From NCBI GenBank assembly GCA_023422835.1, contig JAFAGI010000001.1, positions 124,001-188,000 of the forward strand: a DNA stretch of 64,000 bases, given 5' to 3'. Positions 1 through 7,030 of this stretch are shown here, in pieces. The translations under genes and the position numbers were made by a program. How positions within the stretch are numbered: the first letter of the stretch is position 1; each line of letters starts with the position of its first letter. The DNA is from Bacteroidota bacterium. Lineage in GTDB: Bacteria; Bacteroidota; Bacteroidia; Chitinophagales; Chitinophagaceae. The notes below the pieces were generated by a model. That model made no database searches and was not told the DNA's origin. It saw only the letters and a program-made list of their open reading frames with translations.

Positions 1-707
1 GTTTTACCGTCAACAGCTACCAGTGTTTTGCCAAAGCCGCACCATACTTTGTTATCAGGCGTTCTGACAAATCCTATGGCAATACTGTCAATAGTTTTAA
101 TTACTGCGAAATCGCTTGCGCGCAACAGTTTTGCACAACTATCCATAAGTACGAAAATTTGATTGTCAACTTTGCAGATGTCGCGTACGGGTTTATTGGC
201 AAAACTATCGAGTCTGTTGGTAGCAGCCACGTCCGCAAAACTAAACTGATATAAGCCGTGATTGCTGCTTGCCAGGCCAAAATCATCTGTGATAAAAGCC
301 AGCGAATGCCATTGATGAGCGGTATAGAATTGTGATGACTGCTCCTGGTTGAATTTTTTGTTGTTCAATTTTACTACTCTTCCATTACCTTTTGTAAGCA
401 GGTAAAATTTATCTTTATGCATAGCGCCATTTGCCAATACTGAACCAAGCGTATCAATATCTTTTCCGCTTTCTTTAAAATATATATTCTCAAATAAAGA
501 ATCAGTATTGTAGCGCACAAAGTGAACAGTGGAGCGCGTTTCAGAAGACCCTTCATTTATTAGAAAAAAACCATTTTCGTATTTATCAACAAAAGGTTTG
601 GGTGGTTCAGGCTTGGTTTCTTCCGGTACATCAATTTTGCTGCAGGCAGTGCTACTTAATAACAAAGTGAAAATAATTCCTGTAAAGATATTTTTTTTCG
701 CAATCAT
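1..707 (-). CDS. Partial DUF5074/YncE-like surface lipoprotein (3' end outside window)
   Basis: Open from ATG at 707 to the window edge, about 235 residues, so the C-terminus is missing. It starts with a lysine-rich n-region, a hydrophobic segment and a lipobox (SSTAC, Cys22), so it should be an outer-membrane-anchored lipoprotein. The mature part begins with a proline/glutamate linker and then 'GFFLINEGSSETRSTVHF', which matches in layout the 'GLYVINEGAYFGNNASLSYYDF' start of the upstream neighbour at 854-1930. Repeated short beta-like segments suggest a propeller. It lies third in the cobalamin uptake locus but has its own promoter-like box and sits behind a terminator-like hairpin. A role as a second cobalamin-capture or accessory lipoprotein is inferred from context; ligand specificity is not visible. 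Confidence 0.75.
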   Translation of the reverse strand, partial: MIAKKNIFTGIIFTLLLSSTACSKIDVPEETKPEPPKPFVDKYENGFFLINEGSSETRSTVHFVRYNTDSLFENIYFKESGKDIDTLGSVLANGAMHKDKFYLLTKGNGRVVKLNNKKFNQEQSSQFYTAHQWHSLAFITDDFGLASSNHGLYQFSFADVAATNRLDSFANKPVRDICKVDNQIFVLMDSCAKLLRASDFAVIKTIDSIAIGFVRTPDNKVWCGFGKTLVAVDGK

Positions 708-732
708 AATATTTGAACATCAGTGAATGATA

Positions 733-764
733 CAAAGATACTGCATCAAAAAATAAGGCTGCAA
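733..764 (-). promoter_or_regulatory. Bacteroidota-type promoter of the left-edge lipoprotein gene
   Basis: On the minus strand the -7 box TATCTTTG lies at 740-733 and a TTG at 764-762, separated by 21 nt, fitting the phylum consensus (TTG, 19-21 nt, TAnnTTTG). The ATG is 25 nt further at 707. The -33 element overlaps the hairpin at 757-783. Confidence 0.55.
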
Positions 765-783
765 ACTTCTATAAGTTGCAGCC
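747..783 (-). terminator. Intrinsic terminator after the BtuG-like gene
   Basis: GGCTGCAA (757-764) pairs with TTGCAGCC (776-783) around an 11-nt loop, and on the minus strand it is followed by a T-rich run. It would end transcription arriving from 854-1930, or attenuate it before the next lipoprotein gene. Confidence 0.6.
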
Positions 784-853
784 CTTCCTTTGCATAGATA
801 CAGCATTGTAAATTGTGCTGTAAAGATTGGTTAAAAAAATTGTTGTCGCTTTA

Positions 854-1930
854 TTACCTTACAAATAAAACCTTGTTTGGCAGGTAACCCTGTGGCGCCA
901 GTGATATAGAAAATTTCTTTTTACCTGACTGGTCAAAACAATACACCACACCAGGCTGGCCAAACGCTACAAGGTCGCAAATATACACGTTGCCATTACT
1001 TTCGTCTATATCAATGCCATAAGGAATTTTTATTTGTGTGCCGTCAGTGATGAAATTATCTTTCAGCAGTTTGTCGACTTTTGTATCTATAACATAAATT
1101 TCATTCTTTTGGGTCGTATAGCTATAATTGTAAGAATACAAATTATTTTTATAGATTGCCATTTTAGAACCTATGCGGTCTATTGTTTTTGCCGCACTGT
1201 TGTTTTTGCTATCAATTACCGTAATTTTAGGAACATAGTCTTTAATTACCCAATCAGCTTCTCTTGCGGTTACATACAGCTTACCATTGTCTTCAGCGAT
1301 CATGTAAGGATTAATACCCACAACAATCTTTTTAACTTCTTCGCCTTTGTTTAAGTCAACTACAGATACCGTTGAGTCGGGTACAGGATTACGTCCGCCC
1401 GAGTTTACCACGTAAGCCATATGGCCAACTGTAGCCACACCTTCAGGATACGGACCCACGCTGATTGCCTTTTCTACCTTCCATGTGGCCGTATCAATTA
1501 CGGAAAGTTTTCCATTATATCCTGTAACCAACACTTTGCCCTGATAAGGCACAATATGCCTGGGTTGCCAATTATTACCTGATGTGATTTTAGTTATCAG
1601 CTTCACTGTTTGTTTATCAACCACTGCAACCAGGTTAGAATTGTTGACTACAATGTACATTTTACTGCCATAAATAATTGCATCGTTGCCGGTATCCCCG
1701 AGTTTTTCACCGTTTGCCATCTTGTAAAACTCATTAGTTACTTTCGCAGAAGCAAAGTCGTAGTAAGACAAACTGGCATTGTTGCCAAAATACGCACCCT
1801 CATTTATTACATACAATCCTTGTGCAGGTTTTACAGGGTCGGGCGGTGGCGGAAAATCATTTTTGTTACAGGAAGCTGCCAGCAGTAGTGCCGACGTGAT
1901 AAGCATACTTAGTTTGTTTTTGTGTATCAT
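854..1930 (-). CDS. BtuG-like YncE/DUF5074 beta-propeller surface lipoprotein
   Basis: 358 residues with a lipoprotein signal (LLAASC, Cys21) and a short proline-rich linker, then repeated blades of the YncE type ('KMYIVVNNSNLVAVVD', 'GKVLVTGYNGKLSVID', 'HMAYVVNSGG'). The N-terminal 'LYVINEGAYFGNNASLS' fits the DUF5074/BtuG group. BtuG proteins in Bacteroides are surface lipoproteins that cap BtuB and bind cobalamin extremely tightly. Here the gene starts 25 bp after a BtuB-like receptor that lies behind a B12 riboswitch, so a cobalamin-capture role is a good inference. The sequence alone does not prove ligand binding. A terminator-like hairpin follows at 757-783. Confidence 0.8.
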   Translation of the reverse strand: MIHKNKLSMLITSALLLAASCNKNDFPPPPDPVKPAQGLYVINEGAYFGNNASLSYYDFASAKVTNEFYKMANGEKLGDTGNDAIIYGSKMYIVVNNSNLVAVVDKQTVKLITKITSGNNWQPRHIVPYQGKVLVTGYNGKLSVIDTATWKVEKAISVGPYPEGVATVGHMAYVVNSGGRNPVPDSTVSVVDLNKGEEVKKIVVGINPYMIAEDNGKLYVTAREADWVIKDYVPKITVIDSKNNSAAKTIDRIGSKMAIYKNNLYSYNYSYTTQKNEIYVIDTKVDKLLKDNFITDGTQIKIPYGIDIDESNGNVYICDLVAFGQPGVVYCFDQSGKKKFSISLAPQGYLPNKVLFVR

Positions 1931-1955
1931 ATGTTTTGTTTTAATTGAATGAAAA

Positions 1956-3956
1956 TTATTTTGACCAGTGAATTGCCAGTCTGAAATGTCTCCCGGGCAT
2001 GGGATAATAGTTTACGATGGCGTATTGATGATTCCAGATGTTGCTAAGCTCAAATACCAGCTTGTACGTGCCTACTCTTTTTAAACCCCACTTCCTTGAA
2101 ACACTGATGTCATGCGTATTCCAGGCGGGCAGGTAAGTAAATGCGCTGTTCATTCCCGCTGTATAGCGGTAGCCGGAAAACAAGGCATTGTATGCCATAT
2201 TCAGCTTGCCGTAAATGGCAGAAAAATTGAAGGAGCCGCTATGCAATGGCGTATAGGCTATCTGGTTTTTGTATAATGCAGAAGTGGCGTCCGTTACGTC
2301 AAGCGACTGTTGCCAGGTATAACTTCCCATCAAAGAAAGGAGCCAGTCTCCTATTGGTTTAAGGTGCATATATGCCTGAATATCTGCTCCTTTAACTGAT
2401 ACTTGCCCTATATTCTGCATGCTCCACTGGGCAATATTAGCTGATGGAATGGCTATGATCTTATCGTGTATGTGGTTGTAATATACATCAGCAGTAACAG
2501 AAATATTATTGACGAATGCTTTGTGCAAATGCTTATTCCACAACAGTCCTGCGTTGTACTGATGCGTATATTCAGGTCGCAGTCTTGTATTGCCAATGTG
2601 TGTATAATACAAGTCATTGAAAGTAGGCATGCGGAATATGTTCTTGTAAAAAGCACGCACAATCAAGGGATCTTTTTGCGAAAGAGTATAATTCACCGCT
2701 ACTGTAGGTGTAAGCTCCTGGGTATGGCCTGTGAATTCTAAGCGTTTATCTTTGACAGTTGTGCTTAAAATATTACCGGCAAAACTCCAACGCTGTTTCG
2801 AGAAATGTACACTTATATTATTAAGCCAGGTATGGCGCATGGGGCCGCCAAACGCTGTATCATTGCTTCGCAAATTGTTTATAAAATAATCTGATGCATA
2901 GCTGATCTTTAAAAAATCAAAAGGCTTGTACACAAGAACTGCAGTAGTGTACGCTTCATCCTGGTAAAATATATTTTCCAGGATCCTCTCATCATAAAAA
3001 AATGCGGTATCTATATACCTGTAATAGCTGGTATTGTATTTAGCGCCTATAAAAAACTGCAGGTTTCTATGTATAGATTTATACCAGGTAGCCTGGGCGA
3101 AAAATTGTTTGTCCCACAAACGCTGAGACCCTTGTTGGGTGTAGAGAATGATAGAACCCGGCAACCCGCGTTGTCCATCGTAGTAATAAAGGTTAGCTTG
3201 TATAGCATTGCTGTCGTTCAGCTTGAAATGCGCAGTGTATGCCATGTTTAGCGCTGCCACATCACTGTTGGCCCTTCTGTCGTGTACGGTTTTATCTACG
3301 TTCTTGTATGAAAAATTATAATTACCGGTTGCCTTTAAATAATCAGTATGGAACGATGAACTGAATCTTCCGGATTTATTTTTAATAGTTAAGGACGGGT
3401 GCAGCAAGCCAAAAGAACCGGTTTTGAATGAAGCAGCGTATTGCCAGTGCCTCTCCCCGGGAATTACTGTACTTAATGTTTGCAGCCGGATCAATGATGC
3501 ATAGGAATAAATGCGGGCCGGCTGCAACAGATCACCGGCATAGCCATTGTATAAGCTTACAGCATCTATATTTTCAAGCGTAAATTTTCCAAGGTCAACC
3601 TGTGCGTTTTGTGCATCATTTAAAACAATACCGTCATAGGTTATACCTGTATGGTTTGCGCCCAGGCTGCGGACTGATATAGTTTTTAAACCTCCTATGC
3701 CTCCGTAATCCTTTAGTTGTACGCCTGCAAAATACCTGGCGGCTTCGGCTACGGAAACTGCGTTGAGATTGTTTAAACGGTTGCGGGATAAAATTTGCGT
3801 TGGAGTTAGCGAAGATGAATCTGCCCTGCTATTGCGTGTATAGAAATGCAGCGTCTCCAGATCCGATAAAGTATCCTGCTGCGAAGAAGCCGCGCAGGCT
3901 ATACACACGAACACAGTAAGAAGTAGAATACGCATTTCCTTTTTCATACACGGCAC
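1956..3956 (-). CDS. btuB: BtuB-like TonB-dependent receptor for cobalamin
   Basis: 666 residues; a type-I signal region precedes a mature start near 'SSQQDTL'. A plug domain is visible ('ISVRSLGANHTGITYDGI', 'NAQVDLGKFTLENID') and a 22-strand-like barrel ends in an aromatic strand ('GRHFRLAIHWSK'). There is no carboxypeptidase-like N-terminal domain, so the protein is of BtuB size rather than SusC size. A cobalamin riboswitch lies directly upstream and a BtuG-like lipoprotein follows, which together assign the substrate. The start could be the first Met (3956) or Met4 (3947); both leave the same signal peptide. A GGAGAAGCTCTCC hairpin between the riboswitch and the start could hide the translation start in the ligand-bound state, which is inference. 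Confidence 0.85.
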   Translation of the reverse strand: MPCMKKEMRILLLTVFVCIACAASSQQDTLSDLETLHFYTRNSRADSSSLTPTQILSRNRLNNLNAVSVAEAARYFAGVQLKDYGGIGGLKTISVRSLGANHTGITYDGIVLNDAQNAQVDLGKFTLENIDAVSLYNGYAGDLLQPARIYSYASLIRLQTLSTVIPGERHWQYAASFKTGSFGLLHPSLTIKNKSGRFSSSFHTDYLKATGNYNFSYKNVDKTVHDRRANSDVAALNMAYTAHFKLNDSNAIQANLYYYDGQRGLPGSIILYTQQGSQRLWDKQFFAQATWYKSIHRNLQFFIGAKYNTSYYRYIDTAFFYDERILENIFYQDEAYTTAVLVYKPFDFLKISYASDYFINNLRSNDTAFGGPMRHTWLNNISVHFSKQRWSFAGNILSTTVKDKRLEFTGHTQELTPTVAVNYTLSQKDPLIVRAFYKNIFRMPTFNDLYYTHIGNTRLRPEYTHQYNAGLLWNKHLHKAFVNNISVTADVYYNHIHDKIIAIPSANIAQWSMQNIGQVSVKGADIQAYMHLKPIGDWLLSLMGSYTWQQSLDVTDATSALYKNQIAYTPLHSGSFNFSAIYGKLNMAYNALFSGYRYTAGMNSAFTYLPAWNTHDISVSRKWGLKRVGTYKLVFELSNIWNHQYAIVNYYPMPGRHFRLAIHWSK

Positions 3957-4044
3957 AAAAGCATACAGTGCATGACGGAGAAGCTCTCCGAAGGACTACT
4001 GTACATCAACTTTTCGCACCGAAAGTTTTTTGTTTATGATGAAT

Positions 4045-4216
4045 AAAGGCAGGTCTTCCGGCTTTGCGACTTTCAAGCGCCTTCCCATCCGGTAAAGACA
4101 GTGGCTATTTGCTGAAAGTGGGCATATATGCCCTTAAACACTTACGGCTACGGGGATAGCGAAGGATTTGCACCTTCTTCCCTATTAATCCTGGTACACA
4201 GGAACCTTTTTCCGGC
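4045..4216 (-). ncRNA. Cobalamin riboswitch
   Basis: Read on the minus strand, the segment contains the conserved core 'ATAGGGAA...GTGCAAATCC' with the following 'CCCCGTAGCCGTAAGTG' and 'GCCACTGTC' elements. It ends with the B12 box AGCCGGAAGACCTGCC (4063-4048). These are the hallmark blocks of the cobalamin aptamer in the right order. The receptor gene starts about 90 nt downstream. Adenosyl- or other cobalamin binding should shut off the uptake locus. Confidence 0.93.
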
Positions 4217-4256
4217 GGCAAATATAATATAATGTACTGATGTTAGCTAAAAAAAT

Positions 4257-4724
4257 TTACTTCTTCAGATCTCTTTGCACTACATCGGGGAGGAATGCAC
4301 TGGCATCGCCATTATTGCGGATTACGTCGCGCACGAGCGTAGAAGCCACGGAAGAATATTCGGGAAGGCAGGTAAGAAAGATGGTTTCAATGGAATGATC
4401 CAGGCTTCGGTTCATGTCGGCGATTGTTTTCTCATATTCAAAATCACTTACAAAGCGAATACCGCGAACTATGTATTTGGCATTAACTTGCTGGCAGAAG
4501 CTTACAGTAAGGCCTTCGTAGATGGCTGCTGATACCCTGGGTTCGTCTTTATAAATTTCTTCGATCCACTCAACACGTCTTTCCGCAGAAAACATAGGTG
4601 TTTTATTCGCATTGGTACCAATACCTATTACAATTTTATCAAACAAATCCAGTGAACGGTTGATGATATCCACGTGTCCTAAAGTAATGGGATCAAAGGT
4701 TCCCGGGAATAAAGCTATGCGCAT
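4257..4724 (-). CDS. coaD: Phosphopantetheine adenylyltransferase
   Basis: 155 residues, cytoplasmic, catalysing the ATP-dependent adenylylation of 4'-phosphopantetheine in CoA synthesis. The N-terminus 'MRIALFPGTFDPITLGHVDI' carries the nucleotidyltransferase GTFDP and TxGH motifs; 'KYIVRGIR' and 'EYSSVASTLVRD' are the usual substrate and ATP loops. I start at the ATG at 4724, because an upstream in-frame TTG adds eight residues with no family match. The gene lies 29 bp after pyrB on the same strand and is probably cotranscribed with it. Length is normal for the family. Confidence 0.96.
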   Translation of the reverse strand: MRIALFPGTFDPITLGHVDIINRSLDLFDKIVIGIGTNANKTPMFSAERRVEWIEEIYKDEPRVSAAIYEGLTVSFCQQVNAKYIVRGIRFVSDFEYEKTIADMNRSLDHSIETIFLTCLPEYSSVASTLVRDVIRNNGDASAFLPDVVQRDLKK

Positions 4725-4753
4725 GTAGGTAAAGTTTTTTGAGTTCAATATAA

Positions 4754-5680
4754 TCAGTCATTCTTGCCGGAAAGCAAATATAGACAAGCCATTCTCACGG
4801 CCACGCCGTTTTCTACCTGGTTTAAAATAATGGAGTACGGCCCGTCAGCAACATCACTATCCAGCTCTACGCCACGGTTTATCGGACCCGGGTGCATGAT
4901 CACGATCTCTTTGCCCAGGCTGTCAAGTACACTCCTGCTGATGCCGTATACAAGATTGTATTCTCTCAAAGATGAGAATAAGGGCTGGTTCTGCCTTTCG
5001 AGCTGTATGCGCAGCACGTTGGCCACATCGCACCACTGTAAGGCTTTCTTAATATGGTATTCCACACGCACATTCAGCGCTTCTTCAATATATTTCGGTA
5101 TCAGTGTGGGAGGACCGGCTATGGTTACTTCCGCACCCATTTTTGTAAGCAGGTAAATATTGCTTAGTGCTACTCTGCTATGCATGATATCTCCTAAAAT
5201 CGCCACTTTAAGCCCTTGCAAGGAACCAAATTTTTCCATCATGGAATAAGCGTCCAGCAAAGCTTGTGTAGGATGCTCATTAATGCCGTCTCCAGCATTG
5301 ATCACTGCTGCATTTATGTGCCGTGCGAGAAAGTGAGGTGCACCGCTGGCGCTGTGCCGCATTACTACCATATCAACTTTCATGCTCAGGATGTTGTTAA
5401 CCGTATCCAGCAGTGTTTCTCCTTTCTTTACCGAGGATGCGCTGGCTGAGAAATTGAGGGTATCGGCAGAAAGCCTTTTTTCGGCTAACTCAAAAGACAT
5501 GCGGGTCCTGGTAGAATTTTCAAAAAACAAATTCACCACGGTCACATCCCTTAATGAAGGAACTTTTTTAACCGGCCGCTGTAAAACTTCTTTAAATTGC
5601 TGAGCTGTAGAAAGAATTAATTCAATGTCTTCCCGCGTAAGATTTTTAATACCTAAAAGATGCCTGGTAGATAGTTTCAT
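4754..5680 (-). CDS. pyrB: Aspartate carbamoyltransferase catalytic subunit
   Basis: 308 residues; it makes carbamoyl aspartate in de novo pyrimidine synthesis. The carbamoyl-phosphate motif STRTR is at residues 56-60 ('FFENSTRTRMSFE') and the 'HPTQALLDAY' loop and 'MHPGPINRGVEL' C-terminal block are present. No pyrI or dihydroorotase gene is adjacent. The upstream sequence has a TAGCTTTG -7-like box at 5695-5688 ending only 7 nt before the ATG. If it is used, the mRNA would have almost no leader. Confidence 0.96.
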   Translation of the reverse strand: MKLSTRHLLGIKNLTREDIELILSTAQQFKEVLQRPVKKVPSLRDVTVVNLFFENSTRTRMSFELAEKRLSADTLNFSASASSVKKGETLLDTVNNILSMKVDMVVMRHSASGAPHFLARHINAAVINAGDGINEHPTQALLDAYSMMEKFGSLQGLKVAILGDIMHSRVALSNIYLLTKMGAEVTIAGPPTLIPKYIEEALNVRVEYHIKKALQWCDVANVLRIQLERQNQPLFSSLREYNLVYGISRSVLDSLGKEIVIMHPGPINRGVELDSDVADGPYSIILNQVENGVAVRMACLYLLSGKND

Positions 5681-5746
5681 TAAAAAACAAAGCTACTGCA
5701 TTTTTAAATAATTTGAATTAGAAAATAAAATTTAAAATAAATTTAT

Positions 5747-5786
5747 GACAAATGACGGAAATTTCAGGACAAATGACATAACTTTG
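5747..5786 (+). promoter_or_regulatory. Promoter and repeated operator of the toxin-antitoxin pair
   Basis: GACAAATGAC occurs twice, at 5747-5756 and 5768-5777, exactly 21 bp apart (two helical turns). The second copy abuts a TAACTTTG -7 box at 5779-5786. The antitoxin ATG at 5811 is preceded by an unusually good AAGGAG. The direct repeats are natural binding sites for the Xre-type antitoxin; this autoregulation is an inference from the spacing. Confidence 0.55.
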
Positions 5787-5810
5787 TAGAGACAAAAATA
5801 TAAGGAGCGC

Positions 5811-6257
5811 ATGAAATACAACATCAACCATAATAACCAGGAAGTAAATGAAGAGGCTATGGTTTACAATGCCATCGAAAACCGCAATGCTTTTTTGCTT
5901 ATCAATCTTATCAGGAGCGGCATTCGTTTTACCATGTTTAAATCAATTGCAGACAAAAGCCCGTTTTCTTTTACAGAATGGTCAAACTTTCTGCATCTTT
6001 CAGAGCGCACCATGCAACGCTACCAGAAAGAAAAAAAATCTTTCGATCCTATTTATTCTGAAAAGATCATAGAGATCACTATGCTTTACAATTATGGCAA
6101 GGAGGTGTTTGGTGATAAAAAAAACTTTGACTACTGGCTGCAAACAGAAAATATAGCGTTAGGCAAGCGTACGCCTAAAGAACTCCTGGACAGTACATTT
6201 GGAATACATCTTGTAAAAGATGAACTCACCCGCATAGAGCACGGAGTGCTCGCTTAA
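5811..6257 (+). CDS. Xre/MbcA/ParS-type antitoxin
   Basis: 148 residues. The middle holds a helix-turn-helix ('SFTEWSNFLHLSERTMQRYQ'). The C-terminal part ('NYGKEVFGDKKNFDYWLQTENIALGKRTPKELLDSTFG') is the DUF2384 toxin-binding region, in which the 'W...L..GKxPxELLxSxxG' pattern is typical. It lies 7 bp before a RES-domain toxin. Such antitoxins bind and block the RES toxin and repress their own promoter. The N-terminal 40 residues are less typical. Confidence 0.88.
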   Translation: MKYNINHNNQEVNEEAMVYNAIENRNAFLLINLIRSGIRFTMFKSIADKSPFSFTEWSNFLHLSERTMQRYQKEKKSFDPIYSEKIIEITMLYNYGKEVFGDKKNFDYWLQTENIALGKRTPKELLDSTFGIHLVKDELTRIEHGVLA

Positions 6258-6264
6258 TTTTTTT

Positions 6265-6726
6265 ATGATAGTCTACAGGCTGGCGAAAGAAAAATATAAA
6301 CATGACCTTTCCGGCAAAGGCGCTGAAATTGCCGGCGGCAGGTGGAACAGCGCTGGGCATGCCATGCTATATACCAGTGAATCACGTGCCTTGTGTACAG
6401 CCGAGATAGCAGTACATAGCCCCTTGGGCATCTTGCCTAAAGATTATTGCCTGATATCCATAGAAATTCCAGATAGTATAGATATAAAAGATCTTAAGGC
6501 TGCTCAATTGCCTGAAGACTGGGCATCAGTGCCGCACGCTATCAGCACCCAATTGATCGGTGATAAATTTTTTAAAGAAGGGAAATATGCAGTAATGAAA
6601 GTGCCCTCTGTTGTAGTCCCGGGTGATTACAACTATCTTGTAAATCCTCTGCATGATGTTTTTGCCAAAGTAAAGGTGAAGAAAACGGAGCGATTTAGTT
6701 TTGAGAAGCGGCTGTTTGTGCTGTAG
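6265..6726 (+). CDS. RES-domain toxin
   Basis: 153 residues. It has the RES family layout: an N-terminal 'YRLAKEKYKHDLSGKGAEIAGGRWN' with the conserved Arg, the conserved Glu in 'ALCTAEIAVH', and the conserved Ser in 'VPSVVVPGDYNYLVNP'. RES toxins of this type degrade or modify NAD+ and are controlled by the Xre/DUF2384 partner, which is encoded just upstream. All three name-giving residues appear intact, so the toxin is probably active. No other gene is in the operon. Confidence 0.9.
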   Translation: MIVYRLAKEKYKHDLSGKGAEIAGGRWNSAGHAMLYTSESRALCTAEIAVHSPLGILPKDYCLISIEIPDSIDIKDLKAAQLPEDWASVPHAISTQLIGDKFFKEGKYAVMKVPSVVVPGDYNYLVNPLHDVFAKVKVKKTERFSFEKRLFVL

Positions 6727-6860
6727 GATGAATATTACAACTCAGCAAACGTTGACAAGAAAACCATAATTGAGAATATGCAAGCCCGATTTATAATTAA
6801 GAAAATGTATCTTTAAAGAATTTGAATTCCTACTGATCCTGGTATTATATTAATCCAAAC

Positions 6861-6934
6861 AGGTGTACAAGACCTGGGAAGACAAGAATAAATCTTCCCA
6901 TATTGTGAAAATTTATAAATTTCACGGTACACCT
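6861..6934 (+). ncRNA. Candidate three-way-junction RNA or DNA element upstream of rpsA
   Basis: Three nested stems can be read directly. An outer stem AGGTGTAC (6861-6868) pairs perfectly with GTACACCT (6927-6934). It encloses GGGAAGA/TCTTCCC (6876-6882 with 6893-6899) and GTGAAA/TTTCAC (6905-6910 with 6920-6925). It matches no RNA class I can name. It lies in the ~300-bp gap between the RES toxin and rpsA, upstream of the likely rpsA promoter, so it need not be part of the S1 leader. Confidence 0.35.
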
Positions 6935-6989
6935 TAAAGGCACCCAGCTAATTTTAGGGTCAATATTCAATATTTTAATCATAATATCT

Positions 6990-7021
6990 TAACTTTGCAC
7001 TCCCGAATTAAAACCATCGGG
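6990..7021 (+). promoter_or_regulatory. Likely rpsA promoter box and leader hairpin
   Basis: TAACTTTG at 6990-6997 fits the -7 consensus. The inferred leader starts with a hairpin CCCGA (7002-7006) / TCGGG (7017-7021), ten bases before the S1 start at 7031. There is no clear Shine-Dalgarno sequence, as is usual in this phylum. Confidence 0.5.
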
Positions 7022-7030
7022 ATTTTTATT

